In this document: one piece after another, positions 55,601 to 64,000 of the stretch | Layout of the letters: the number at the start of each line of letters is the position of its first letter | How positions within the stretch are numbered: the first letter of the stretch is position 1 | Source of the DNA: Hemerocallis citrina | Taxonomy: Eukaryota; Streptophyta; Magnoliopsida; Asparagales; Asphodelaceae | Reading direction: 5' to 3' | DNA length: 64,000 nt | Assembly (NCBI GenBank): GCA_017893485.1 | Contig: CM030359.1 | Location: forward strand, 31,686,430 to 31,750,429 | Program-made: the position numbers and the translations under genes | The notes under the pieces: generated by a model | The model's input: the letters and a program-made list of their open reading frames with translations, nothing else | Database searches by the model: none | What the model was told of the DNA's origin: nothing

Positions 55601-56307
55601 TATTAAAGTATTGGCCTCAAACACACATAGACACTGAGTACTTGAAGTTGGAGAAGTAAAGAAGGAGACAAAGAAGCAAGAGAAGACAAACAGCGAGTAG
55701 AAGAATGCAGTCTGGAGAGTTGCAGTCGATCGTGCGGTCGACCGACCGGGGGTGCGGTCGACCGACCCAATCTGCTGAGAGTTCTTTGAGTGTACAGGTC
55801 CAACAGAGGAGGGGATGGTCGACCGTGCAGTCGACCGGTCATGTCTCGGGTCTGAACTTACACGTTGTGATTGACCGACCTTGGGGTGTGGTCGTCCGAC
55901 TTCGACGCTGATTGTTTTTGAGCTTACGAGCTTAAGGCCCAATTGCTGGATTTGTGTTTATCTTTTAGGGTTTACTTGGGGGCTATATATATGGTCATAG
56001 ACTCTAGGGTTAGAATCAATTTGTGTGATCAAGAGGTGAGTCGTTATCATTGTTCAACTTCAAGAGGGGATTGTACCGATTGTTTCAAAGGTGAGAGAAA
56101 GAGATTGAGAGTTGTAATCTCTTTTGTAATCTTTGTATTTCTTGGGGAAAAAGAAGTATTGGTTATCTCTGCATATTGATTGTATTCTTGTGAGATCTTG
56201 CATATATTGTGGTGGCATGTTCTTGGTTCAGCTAAGTCTTGGGAGTTTATATTGCTTGTGGTGTGTTTTCTCTGTTAACACTACGAGTTGTGGTAGATTC
56301 TTCAACA
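55601..56307 (+). repeat. Copia LTR (right)
   Basis: It begins tattaaagtattggcctc (the start has mutated from tgttag) and ends ttcttcaaca. It is about 45 bp longer than the left copy because of an extra gcggtcgaccgaccggggg-type stretch near 55735-55755. Confidence 0.8.
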
Positions 56308-58520
56308 AAGTGGATCGCTTGACATGTATGGAGTGTAAAGTTATAATGGGAGAGTGTTTAACCTCACAATATAGATTAATGGTGTTTGATGTTAAGATTG
56401 GGAAACACTTACGTCCGAGGAAGGTAGCTAGGAAACCGAGAATTAGGTGGCGGAACTTGAAGAGAGAGAAATTATTTAAAGAAGCCACATGGAATTGGGA
56501 AGGGGAGACAACTATGGTGCAGACTAAAATGGCTACGTGTATAAGAGAAATCTCAAAGGAAGTACTTAAATAATCTAAAGGTAGAGGGTTGCAAACTAAA
56601 GAAATATGGTGGTGGCAAGAAGAAGTCCAAAATATTGTGAGAGAAAAAGACCAACCTTCAAAATATGGAAAAATAGTAGACATGAAGAAGATTTAGAGAG
56701 ATATAAGACCGTTAGAAAAAAAAAGTTAAGAAAGCTTTAAGAGATGCAAAAGAAAAACTTTATGATGATTTACACACAAAATTACGAACAAAAGAATGAG
56801 AAAATAATATCTATAAACTTACTAAACAAAGGGATAGGAAAACAAAAGATTTGGATACAATTAGCTGTATTAAGAGTGATTATTCAAGAGCCTTAGTAAA
56901 AGATGAGGAAATTAAAGAAAGATGACAAAATTATTTTGAGAAGTTATTAAATGAAAAGATCGTGGGCAACCTAAATATAGAGAACTTGAGGGACAGTCGA
57001 GAGCATATGTTTTTCCATAGAATTAAGACCTCTGATGTTCGAAATGCTCTAGGAATGATGTAAATATGAAAAGTTTTAGGACCTGATGGTATACCAATTG
57101 AAGTTTGGAAGTGTCTTGGGGATGTAGGAGTGAGTTGGCTAACAAGATTATTTAATGGAATTTTGAGGACTAAAAAGATGCCCAATGAATGGAGGAAGAG
57201 TATTTTACTATCTATATACAGAAATCAAGGAAATATACAAAGTTGCTCCAACTACTGAGAGATTAAATTAATAAGTCGTACGATGAAAATTTGGGAAAGA
57301 GTGATTGAACATAGACTGAGACTAGAAACTACAATGTCTAAGAATCATCGAAGTATATACTTTACTCGATAGAAATCTTTGGATTTATGCCTAGAATGTC
57401 AACAATGGAAGCAATATATGTATTGAGAAGACTTATGAAAAATATAGGGAGAATAAGAAAGATTTACATATGGTGTTTATAGATCTAGAAAAAGCATATG
57501 ATAAAGTCCCTAAAAATATAGTATGGTGGGCGTTAAATAATAAAAGAGTAATTATTCGGTATATTGAGGTAATTAAGGATATGTATGAAGGGGTAAAGAA
57601 CACAATTAGAATAAGTACATGAGAGACCAGTGATTTTCCTATTACAGTAGGTTCACACCAAGGTTTGGCTTTAAGCCCCTACCTCTTTTCTTTGGTTATG
57701 GATGAATTGACGCGAGTAATACAAAATGAGGTGCCTTGGTGTATACTTTTTACCGATGACATTGTCTTAGTGGATGAGACTAGAGCAGGAATCAATACTA
57801 AATTAGAATTGTGGAGAGAAACTTTGGAAGCTAGATGCTTTAGAATAAGCAGAACTAAACAGAGTATATGAAGTGTATTTTTAGTGATATTCATAACACA
57901 AAGGAGGAAGTAGTGAATCTTGATGGTCAAGAGATACCTAAGTGAGATCGTTTCAGATATTTAGGCTCGATTATACAAAGAAGTGGGGAGATTTGTGAAA
58001 ATGTTATACATAGAATCCAAGTAGGGTGGCTTAAGTGGAAAAGTACCAGTGGTATTTTGTGTGACTAATGTATACCTTTGAAGTTGAAGAATAAATTTTA
58101 TAGGACGGCTGTTAGAGCATCAATGATGTATGGAGCAAAGTATTAGACAACAAAGAAACGACATGTCCAAAAAATGAGTGTAGTGGAGATGAGGATGTTA
58201 AGATGGATAGGTGGTAAACTAGAAATGATAGAATTAGAAACGAGCATATACGAGACATGGTAAAGCTAACTCATATCCAAGATAAATTAAGAGAGAATTG
58301 TCTCAGGTGGTTTGGACATGTCACACGTAGACCTAATAGTGCCCCGTTAGAAAGAGTGATTTATTAAGTATTGAGTGTAGAGTTAATGGTAGGGAAAGAC
58401 CTAAACTTACTTAGATGGAAACGGTAAGAAAAGATATGATAGCTTGTGGCCTTACAGAAGATATTGCACTAAACCGAGCAGAATAGAAAACCAGAATTTA
58501 TGTAGCCGACCCCAACTAGT
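56308..58520 (+). pseudogene. RTE LINE reverse transcriptase, broken
   Basis: It continues the left piece with DRLTCMECKVIMGE (56310). RT motifs follow in several frames: GPDGIPIEVWKCLGD (about 57080-57120), then a [20 protein letters not shown] block (57660-57710) and the catalytic [11 protein letters not shown] (about 57745-57780). At the end a thumb-like WFGHVTRR(P) block and RPKLTWMETV-like sequence can be read near 58310-58425. At least ten stops or frameshifts are visible. Confidence 0.78.
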
Positions 58521-58555
58521 TGGAAAAAAAAACTTTGTTGTTGTTGTATCCATTG

Positions 58556-58699
58556 GATTGTAGATTGTATCTTTTCATGGTGAAAGATGCATCGCCTCAT
58601 ATGATTAAATCACTTAGATACACTCTTTTTGTGCATGCATCTATCCAAATTTACTGCAACCCTCCATAGAAGATTTAATGCAGCATGATGAATTCTAAT
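58556..58699. other. Short spacer after the LINE
   Basis: Nothing recognised. Confidence 0.4.
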
Positions 58700-58843
58700 T
58701 GTTAGATATTTAGTCACATATCGGGTTATGTATCAGTTTAGTATTTGGTTCCCTCATATATATATATATATAGCCATTGTAATCAATTATAATCAATTCA
58801 ATAATCCAATAATATTTTCTTAATCTCTTTGTTAAACTTATCA
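58700..58843 (+). mobile_element. Short copia-type LTR remnant with primer-binding site
   Basis: The 144-bp sequence starts tgttagatatttagtcacat, contains a TATA-like run (58758-58780) and ends acttatca. It is followed at once by tgatatcagcc, a variant of the initiator-Met tRNA primer-binding site. About 300 bp of Asn/His/Pro-rich internal sequence follow and stop at the amplified gene array. No partner LTR is in the window. Confidence 0.5.
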
Positions 58844-59155
58844 TGATATCAGCCGTAATATTTTAAAATTTTCTTGTCTCTGACCCCTAACTCCAAATTG
58901 CTGTCATCATCAACAACAGCAAACCCACAACCCACAAAAATCATCATCCCCATCTTCGTCATCGGCAGTGATCATCAACAACAACAACATCGCCATCACC
59001 AATATCTTCGTCCTCACCATCAGCAACAACACCTATACAACACATCCATCCATCATCCTCCCATCGTCAACTGTCCATCGTCGACTGAAGACCCCGTCAA
59101 CTCACCGAACATCAACAACAGAACCCAAAAAACCCTCATCTCCCTCGCGGCGTCC

Positions 59156-59440
59156 ATGGCTTCGGTCGACGTCATCCGATCTTGCCTCGACTCCATTCGC
59201 CAGGTCCTTCCTCCCTTGTTCAGATTGTGCCCTAGTTTGTATTAACTTGAATCAAATGTTTCGGAAACTTCTGATTATTTGAATAAATTTTATCAGATCT
59301 CGGAGGAGATCGCGGATGCCGTGATTTACCTGGACGCCGGCTGCTTCGAGGCGTTCCAGTTCGCCGGAGCATTCCCTCTCTTCCTCGAACTCGGAGTGCG
59401 CGCTGTATGTAGCCTGGAGAACATGTCTTCTCTCGATACT
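59156..59440 (+). CDS. MIP3: MIP3-like exons 1-2, copy 1
   Basis: Exon 1 59156-59203 (MASVDVIRSCLDSIRQ), intron 59204-59296 (gtcctt ... tatcag), exon 2 59297-59440 (ISEEIADAVIYLDAGCFEAF to ENMSSLDT, donor gtaagc). The sequence matches, from memory, the N-terminus of the plant Sec1/Munc18-family protein MIP3, a partner of MAG2 in a Golgi-to-ER tethering complex. Copy 1 differs from the others in its upstream DNA: it follows the copia-type LTR remnant and not the repeated CT-rich leader. Confidence 0.75.
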
Positions 59441-60035
59441 GTAAGCATGAATTTAACCGATTTGCCCAACTCATTTCTTGATAAGTGTTTAAATCGAGGG
59501 GGTTAATGGACGCATTTAAATGTGGGGCGCCTAATCTCTAATATTATAATGGGGGAAGGCCTTAGTGTCATTTGTCAATCTAACCACGCGTGCGATGCAT
59601 GTACATAACTAATATGAATGAGGTTTCAGGTTCGAATCCTCACTACCTCAGAGTTTTTATTTAGAAAAATAATAATAATTTATTAAGACGTGCATTGTCC
59701 GTGCATAGCTAATATAAAAGAGGTCTTAGGTTCGAGATTCAAAATTTTTACCTTAAAAAACATGTATTTATTAAGACGTGCATCGCACATGTAAATTACT
59801 ATTTAGTTGAATACTGCATTGATCTACTTTTGAAAATTAGTTTCAAAAATGGCATATTTTGAAAATTAGTTTAACCCTATTTCGGAAGGAAAAAAAAACC
59901 TCATTCTACCTTTGGATCCAAATATGACCAAGAACAAGTTAACTAACATGCCTAGTAAATAAAGCCCTCAAATCTCTACCCCCGTCTCTCTCTCTCTCTC
60001 TCAATTCTCCGATCTTGTCAAAATTCGCGGCGTCC

Positions 60036-60320
60036 ATGGCTTCGGTCGACGTCATCCGATCTTGCCTCGACTCCATTCGCCAGGTCCTTCCTCCCTTGTT
60101 CAGATTGTGCCCTAGTTTGTATTAACTTGAATCAAATGTTTCGGAAGCTTCTGATTATTTGAATAAATTTTATCAGATCTCGGAGGAGATCGCGGATGCC
60201 GTGATTTACCTGGACGCCGGCTGCTTCGAGGCGTTCCAGTTTGCCGGAGCATTCCCTCTCTTCCTCGAACTCGGAGTGGGCGCTGTATGTAGCCTGGAGA
60301 ACATGTCTTCTCTCGATACT
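60036..60320 (+). CDS. MIP3: MIP3-like exons 1-2, copy 2
   Basis: Exon 1 60036-60083 and exon 2 60177-60320, with the same splice sites as copy 1. One coding difference is visible: the Arg in LGVRAVCSL is Gly. A CT-repeat leader (about 59984-60003) lies about 35 bp upstream of the ATG. Confidence 0.75.
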
Positions 60321-60917
60321 GTAAGCATGAATTTAACCGATTTGCCCAACTCATTTCTTGATAAGTGTTTAAATCGAGGGGGTTAATGGACGCATTTAAA
60401 TGTGGGGCGCCTAATCTCTAATATTATAATGGGGGAAGGCCTTAGTGTCATTTGTCGATCTAACAACGCGTGCGATGCATGTACATAACTAATATGAATG
60501 AGGTTTCAGGTTCGAATCCTCACTACCTCAGAGTTTTTATTTAGAAAAATAATAATAATTTATTAAGACGTGCATTGTCCGTGCATAGCTAATATAAAAG
60601 AGGTCTTAGGTTCGAGATTCAAAATTTTTACCTTAAAAAACATGTATTTATTAAGACGTGCATCGCACATGTAAATTACTATTTAGTTGAATACTGCATT
60701 GATCTACTTTTGAAAATTAGTTTCAAAAATGGCATATTTTGAAAATTAGTTTAACCCTATTTCGGAAGGAAAAAAAAACCTCATTCTACCTTTGGATCCA
60801 AATATGACCAAGTACAAGTTAACTAACATGCCTAGTAAATAAAGCCCTCAAATCTCTACCCCCGTCTCTCTCTCTCTCTTTCTCAATTCTCCGATCTTGT
60901 CAAAATTCGCGGCGTCC

Positions 60918-61202
60918 ATGGCTTCGGTCGACGTCATCCGATCTTGCCTCGACTCCATTCGCCAGGTCCTTCCTCCCTTGTTCAGATTGTGCCCTAGTTT
61001 GTATTAACTTGAATCAAATGTTTCGGAAGCTTCTGATGATTTGAATAAATTTTATCAGATCTCAGAGGAGATCGCGGATGCCGTGATTTACCTGGACGCC
61101 GGCTGCTTCGAGGCGTTCCAGTTCGCCGGAGCATTCCCTCTCTTCCTCGAACTCGGAGTGCGCGCTGTATGTAGCCTGGAGAACATGTCTTCTCTCGATA
61201 CT
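60918..61202 (+). CDS. MIP3: MIP3-like exons 1-2, copy 3
   Basis: Exon 1 60918-60965 and exon 2 61059-61202. The protein matches copy 1. There is a synonymous change (TCG to TCA) in the second codon of exon 2, and the leader is 2 bp longer through the CT run. Confidence 0.75.
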
Positions 61203-61797
61203 GTAAGCATGAATTTAACCGATTTGACCAACTCATTTCTTGATAAGTGTTTAAATCGAGGGGGTTAATGGACGCATTTAAATGTGGGGCGCCTAATCTC
61301 TAATATTATAATGGGGGAAGGCCTTAGTGTCATTTGTCAATCTAACAACGCGTGCGATGCATGTACATAACTAATATGAATAAGGTTTCAGGTTCGAATC
61401 CTCACTACCTCAGAGTTTTTATTTAGAAAAATAATAATAATTTATTAAGACGTGCATTGTCCGTGCATAGCTAATATAAAAGAGGTCTTAGGTTCGAGAT
61501 TCAAAATTTTTACCTTAAAAAACATGTATTTATTAAGACGTGCATCGCACATGTAAATTACTATTTAGTTGAATACTGCATTGATCTACTTTTGAAAATT
61601 AGTTTCAAAAATGGCATATTTTGAAAATTAGTTTAACCCTATTTCGGAAGGAAAAAAAAACCTCATTCTACCTTTGGATCCAAATATGACCAAGTACAAG
61701 TTAACTAACATGCCTAGTAAATAAAGCCTTCAAATCTCTACCCCCGTCTCTCTCTCTCTCTCTCAATTCTCCGATCTTGTCAAAATTCGCGGCGTCC

Positions 61798-62082
61798 ATG
61801 GCTTCGGTCGACGTCATCCGATCTTGCCTTGACTCCATTCGCCAGGTCCTTCCTCCCTTGTTCAGATTGTGCCCTAGTTTGTATTAACTTGAATCAAATG
61901 TTTCGGAAGCTTCTGATTGTTTGAATAAATTTTATCAGATCTCGGAGGAGATCGCGGATGCCGTGATTTACCTGGACGCCGGCTGCTTCGAGGCGTTCCA
62001 GTTCGCCGGAGCATTCCCTCTCTTCCTCGAATTCGGAGTGCGCGCTGTATGTAGCCTGGAGAACATGTCTTCTCTCGATACT
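61798..62082 (+). CDS. MIP3: MIP3-like exons 1-2, copy 4 (last with exon 2)
   Basis: Exon 1 61798-61845 and exon 2 61939-62082. The Leu in FLELGVRAV is Phe. This is the nearest complete copy to exon 3 at 63877, and splicing 62082 to 63877 is in phase 0, giving SSLDT-TMDWKAASIG. On parsimony it is the copy most likely to produce a normal transcript. Confidence 0.75.
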
Positions 62083-62677
62083 GTAAGCATGAATTTAACC
62101 GATTTGCCCAACTCATTTCTTGATAAGTGTTTAAATCGAGGGGGTTAATGGACGCATTTAAATGTGGGGCGCCTAATCTCTAATATTATAATGGGGGAAG
62201 GCCTTAGTGTCATTTGTCAATCTAACAACACATGCGATGCATGTACATAACTAATATGAATGAGGTTTCAGGTTCGAATCCTCACTACCTCAGAGTTTTT
62301 ATTTAGAAAAATAATAATAATTTATTAAGACGTGCATTGTCCGTGCATAGCTAATATAAAAGAGGTCTTAGGTTCGAGATTCAAAATTTTTACCTTAAAA
62401 GACATGTATTTATTAAGACGTGCATCGCACATGTAAATTACTATTTAGTTGAATACTGCATTGATCTACTTTTGAAAATTAGTTTCAAAAATGGCCTATT
62501 TTGAAAATTAGTTTAACCCTATTTCGGAAGGAAAAAAAAACCTCATTCTACCTTTGGATCCAAATATGACCAAGTACAAGTTAACTAACATGCCTAGTAA
62601 ATAAAGCCCTCAAATCTCTACCCCCGTCTCTCTCTCTCTCTCTCAATTCTCCGATCTTGTCAAAATTCGCGGTGTCC

Positions 62678-62826
62678 ATGGCTTCGGTCGACGTCATCCG
62701 ATCTTGCCTCGACTCCATTCGCCAGGCCCTTCCTCCCTTGTTCAGATTGTGCCCTAGTTTGTATTAACTTGAATCAAATGTTTCGGAAGCTTCTGATTAT
62801 TTGAATAAATTTTATCAGATCTCGGA
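62678..62826 (+). pseudogene. MIP3: MIP3-like copy 5, exon 2 deleted
   Basis: Exon 1 (62678-62725) is intact, but its donor is CAG|GC instead of CAG|GT. Exon 2 stops after its first 10 bases (62817-62826), where a deletion joins it to intron 2 sequence. Reading through would give a stop after about 20 codons. Direct splicing of exon 1 to exon 3 would keep frame but omit the 48 residues of exon 2. Confidence 0.8.
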
Positions 62827-63173
62827 GGTTAATATGAAGGAGGTTTCACGTTCGAGCCGTCACTACGTCAAAGTTTTTATTTAGAAAAATAATAATAATT
62901 TATCAAGACGTGCATTATCCGTACATAGCTAATATAAAAGAGGTCTTAGGTTCGAGATCAGATTACGTCAAAATTTTTACCTTAAAAACATGTATTTATT
63001 AACGTGCATCGCACATGTAAATTTCTATTTAGTTAATTGGACTTGAGAATGATGTGATGTAAGGTTGTGTTTCATCAATTCAAAAACTTGCAATGCACCC
63101 ATGCTATCTCTTAATAGTGGAGGTCATTTTATTATCTCAATGCACAATGATTATCCTCAATTGCCAAATGTTA

Positions 63174-63749
63174 GAGCATCCATAGTCGTGATTGTTTAGA
63201 AAATGCATAAATGCATAAATGCATAAATGCATATAGCATTTTGGCTCTTTGCTGCAGTCGTCGAATGGTATTTTATACCAATTTAATATATAAAAAATTC
63301 AGACGGAACTTCACCTTACGTCCCACGATTTTGAAGGATTTTTTAATAATTTTTTATTAATTAAAAACAATGTTTAAGTTTAAATAAAATAATAAGTGGG
63401 CCCCTCCTTGGACGCAACTTCAGCTCCCAGATTTGATTTCATTTGTTAAATTCCAGTTTTAAAATTAAAAACGTCGACGCATTGTGAAGTTGCGGCTGAT
63501 GATTTTAAAAAATATTTTTTTTCGTGAGATGCAAAGTGAAGTTGCGTTCGACGAATTAAAAAAATATTTTTTTCGTGAGACGCAAAGTGAAGTTGCATCC
63601 TGTATAATATGCATTTCTCTCAAATCTCCTCTCATATATAGCAATCTACTGTCGCTATTTATGCATTTTATGCATAAATAGCAAACGACTGCAGCTGCAG
63701 CTGATCGTTTGCTATAAAATGCATAAATAGCACACGACTGTGGATGCTC
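63174..63749. mobile_element. Tourist/PIF-Harbinger-type MITE
   Basis: A 576-bp element starts GAGCATCCATAGTCGTG and, inward from the right, GAGCATCCACAGTCGTG, with the 3-bp TSD tta at 63171-63173 and 63750-63752. The TSD and GAGCATCC end suit PIF/Harbinger (Tourist) MITEs. The inside holds ATGCATAAAT repeats and a second inverted motif pair. It lies in intron 2 of the MIP3-like gene and has no transposase. Confidence 0.85.
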
Positions 63750-63876
63750 TTATAAAATAGAGAACAAAAGGCAATTCCAATGCATGTGTTGGGTTTCAAA
63801 TAGTACAGATTAACTAATGCTTCGAATTGTTTGATGTTAGTCAAATATTGTGGTCAATAATCTTGTTGCTTCACAG

Positions 63877-64000
63877 ACTATGGATTGGAAAGCAGCAAGC
63901 ATAGGGCCTGCGCAAAAGATGGTAGTCATCACATCTCGTCTTCTCAGTGATGCACATCGGTATATCTTGCGGTGCCTGGGAACCCATCAAACAATCCTTC
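63877..64000 (+). CDS. MIP3: MIP3-like exon 3, continues past window
   Basis: It starts after cttcacag and reads TMDWKAASIGPAQKMVVITS, then RLLSDAHRYILRCLGTHQTI. This continues the Sec1-like N-terminal region that in Arabidopsis MIP3 follows the SLEN(M/T) segment. The exon is open to the window end. Intron 2 measured from copy 4 is 1,794 bp and contains copy 5 and a MITE. Confidence 0.8.

Larger units (their letters stand above)
49656..56307 (+). mobile_element. Pol-deleted Ty1/copia element inside the RTE LINE
   Basis: LTRs are 49656-50317 and 55601-56307. The flanks aggtg (49651-49655) and aagtg (56308-56312) are a plausible TSD with one mismatch. Just after the left LTR, tggtatcagggc matches the initiator-Met tRNA primer-binding site used by copia elements. 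The interior keeps Gag, protease and a trace of GAG-pre-integrase, but integrase, RT and RNase H are absent, so it is a deletion derivative. A solo LTR is nested in it. Confidence 0.82.
48880..58555 (+). mobile_element. RTE-type LINE, split by a copia element
   Basis: The LINE is present in two pieces, about 48880-49655 and 56308-58555. The left piece has the endonuclease start and the right piece has the rest of the endonuclease region, RT and the 3' end. The 3' end gccgaccccaactagttgg followed by a TTG-repeat tail (about 58538-58549) instead of poly-A is typical of plant RTE elements. Reading across the junction (LTRK-V-DRLTCMECKVIMGE) shows that the copia element interrupts one ORF. Many stops make it an old copy. 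Confidence 0.82.
59146..63045 (+). repeat. 880-bp tandem amplification of the MIP3-like 5' gene segment
   Basis: Start codons lie at 59156, 60036, 60918, 61798 and 62678, so units are 880, 882, 880 and 880 bp. Each full unit holds exon 1, intron 1 (93 bp), exon 2, part of intron 2, and a CT-rich leader before the next ATG. Units differ by only a few substitutions. The left boundary lies in the leader (cgcggcgtccatgg). The last unit lacks about 300 bp, from 10 bp into exon 2 to the ttaatatgaagg block, and its distal part is more diverged. The intronic part carries two TTCGA-containing blocks with acgtgcatcgcacatg-type hairpins (Helitron- or SINE-like) and gaaaattagtttcaaaaatg, similar to the arms of fold-back element 2. 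Confidence 0.92.

Noticed and set aside
58874..59245. Long frame fusing retroelement-derived sequence in frame with MIP3-like exon 1
   Set aside because: The frame opens at TTG after a stop and has no ATG before the normal MASVDV start, so no fusion protein is expected; it is an open-frame coincidence.
59146..63045. Regularly spaced repeats as a CRISPR-like array
   Set aside because: Units are about 880 bp and carry exons, with no short repeat-spacer pattern, and the genome is a plant's. It is tandem gene-segment duplication.

Overview
This window is nuclear DNA of a flowering plant, most likely a eudicot. The evidence is GT-AG introns in genes of plant-specific families, plant retroelement lineages (Tat-type Ty3/gypsy with an antisense ORF, Ty1/copia, L1- and RTE-type LINEs, a tRNA-derived SINE) and AT-rich intergenic DNA. 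No bacterial-style operons, CRISPR arrays, rRNA genes or true tRNA genes were seen. Most of the window is transposable-element sequence, much of it nested; the host genes are few and have been remodelled by it.

Layout. 0.5-3.6 kb: fragments of two L1-type LINEs facing opposite ways. 4.2-7.5 kb: two small non-autonomous hAT elements, each with a perfect 8-bp target-site duplication (TSD). 8.1-15.5 kb (minus): a three-exon gene for a membrane-anchored RmlC-like cupin protein. Its 6.5-kb first intron holds a 2.4-kb Pack-MULE carrying a captured bZIP gene fragment, a small TIR element, a LINE tail and several decayed copies of the exon 1/intron 1 junction. 15.5-17.3 kb: two palindromic fold-back elements directly upstream of that gene. 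17.7-29.4 kb (minus): a decayed Ty1/copia element, one LTR of which is split by a 3.4-kb solo LTR. 30.4-31.8 kb: a broken plant-mobile-domain gene. 32.3-48.1 kb: the last two exons of an unrecognised gene, separated by an intron into which a 15.2-kb Tat-type Ty3/gypsy element (32509-47723, TSD attag) has inserted. That element has broken gag-pol, an archaeal-type second RNase H, two arrays of one tandem-repeat family, and between them an antisense gene with its own TATA box and introns. 48.3 kb: a SINE with a 14-bp TSD. 48.9-58.6 kb: an RTE LINE split by a pol-deleted copia element, itself split by a second 3.4-kb solo LTR. 59.1-64 kb: the 5' end of a Sec1/Munc18-family gene resembling Arabidopsis MIP3. 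Its first two exons are tandemly amplified (units of 880-882 bp; four full copies and a fifth lacking almost all of exon 2), and exon 3 runs off the window.

The most unusual structure is the amplified 5' end of the MIP3-like gene. Exon 2 is 144 nt with phase 0 at both ends, and internal copies of exon 1 have no upstream splice acceptor. Transcripts starting in different copies could therefore join one to four copies of exon 2 in frame. The cupin gene and the unrecognised gene both appear splice-competent despite large intronic insertions. All functional statements rest on reading the sequence and on knowledge of the families; no database search was possible.
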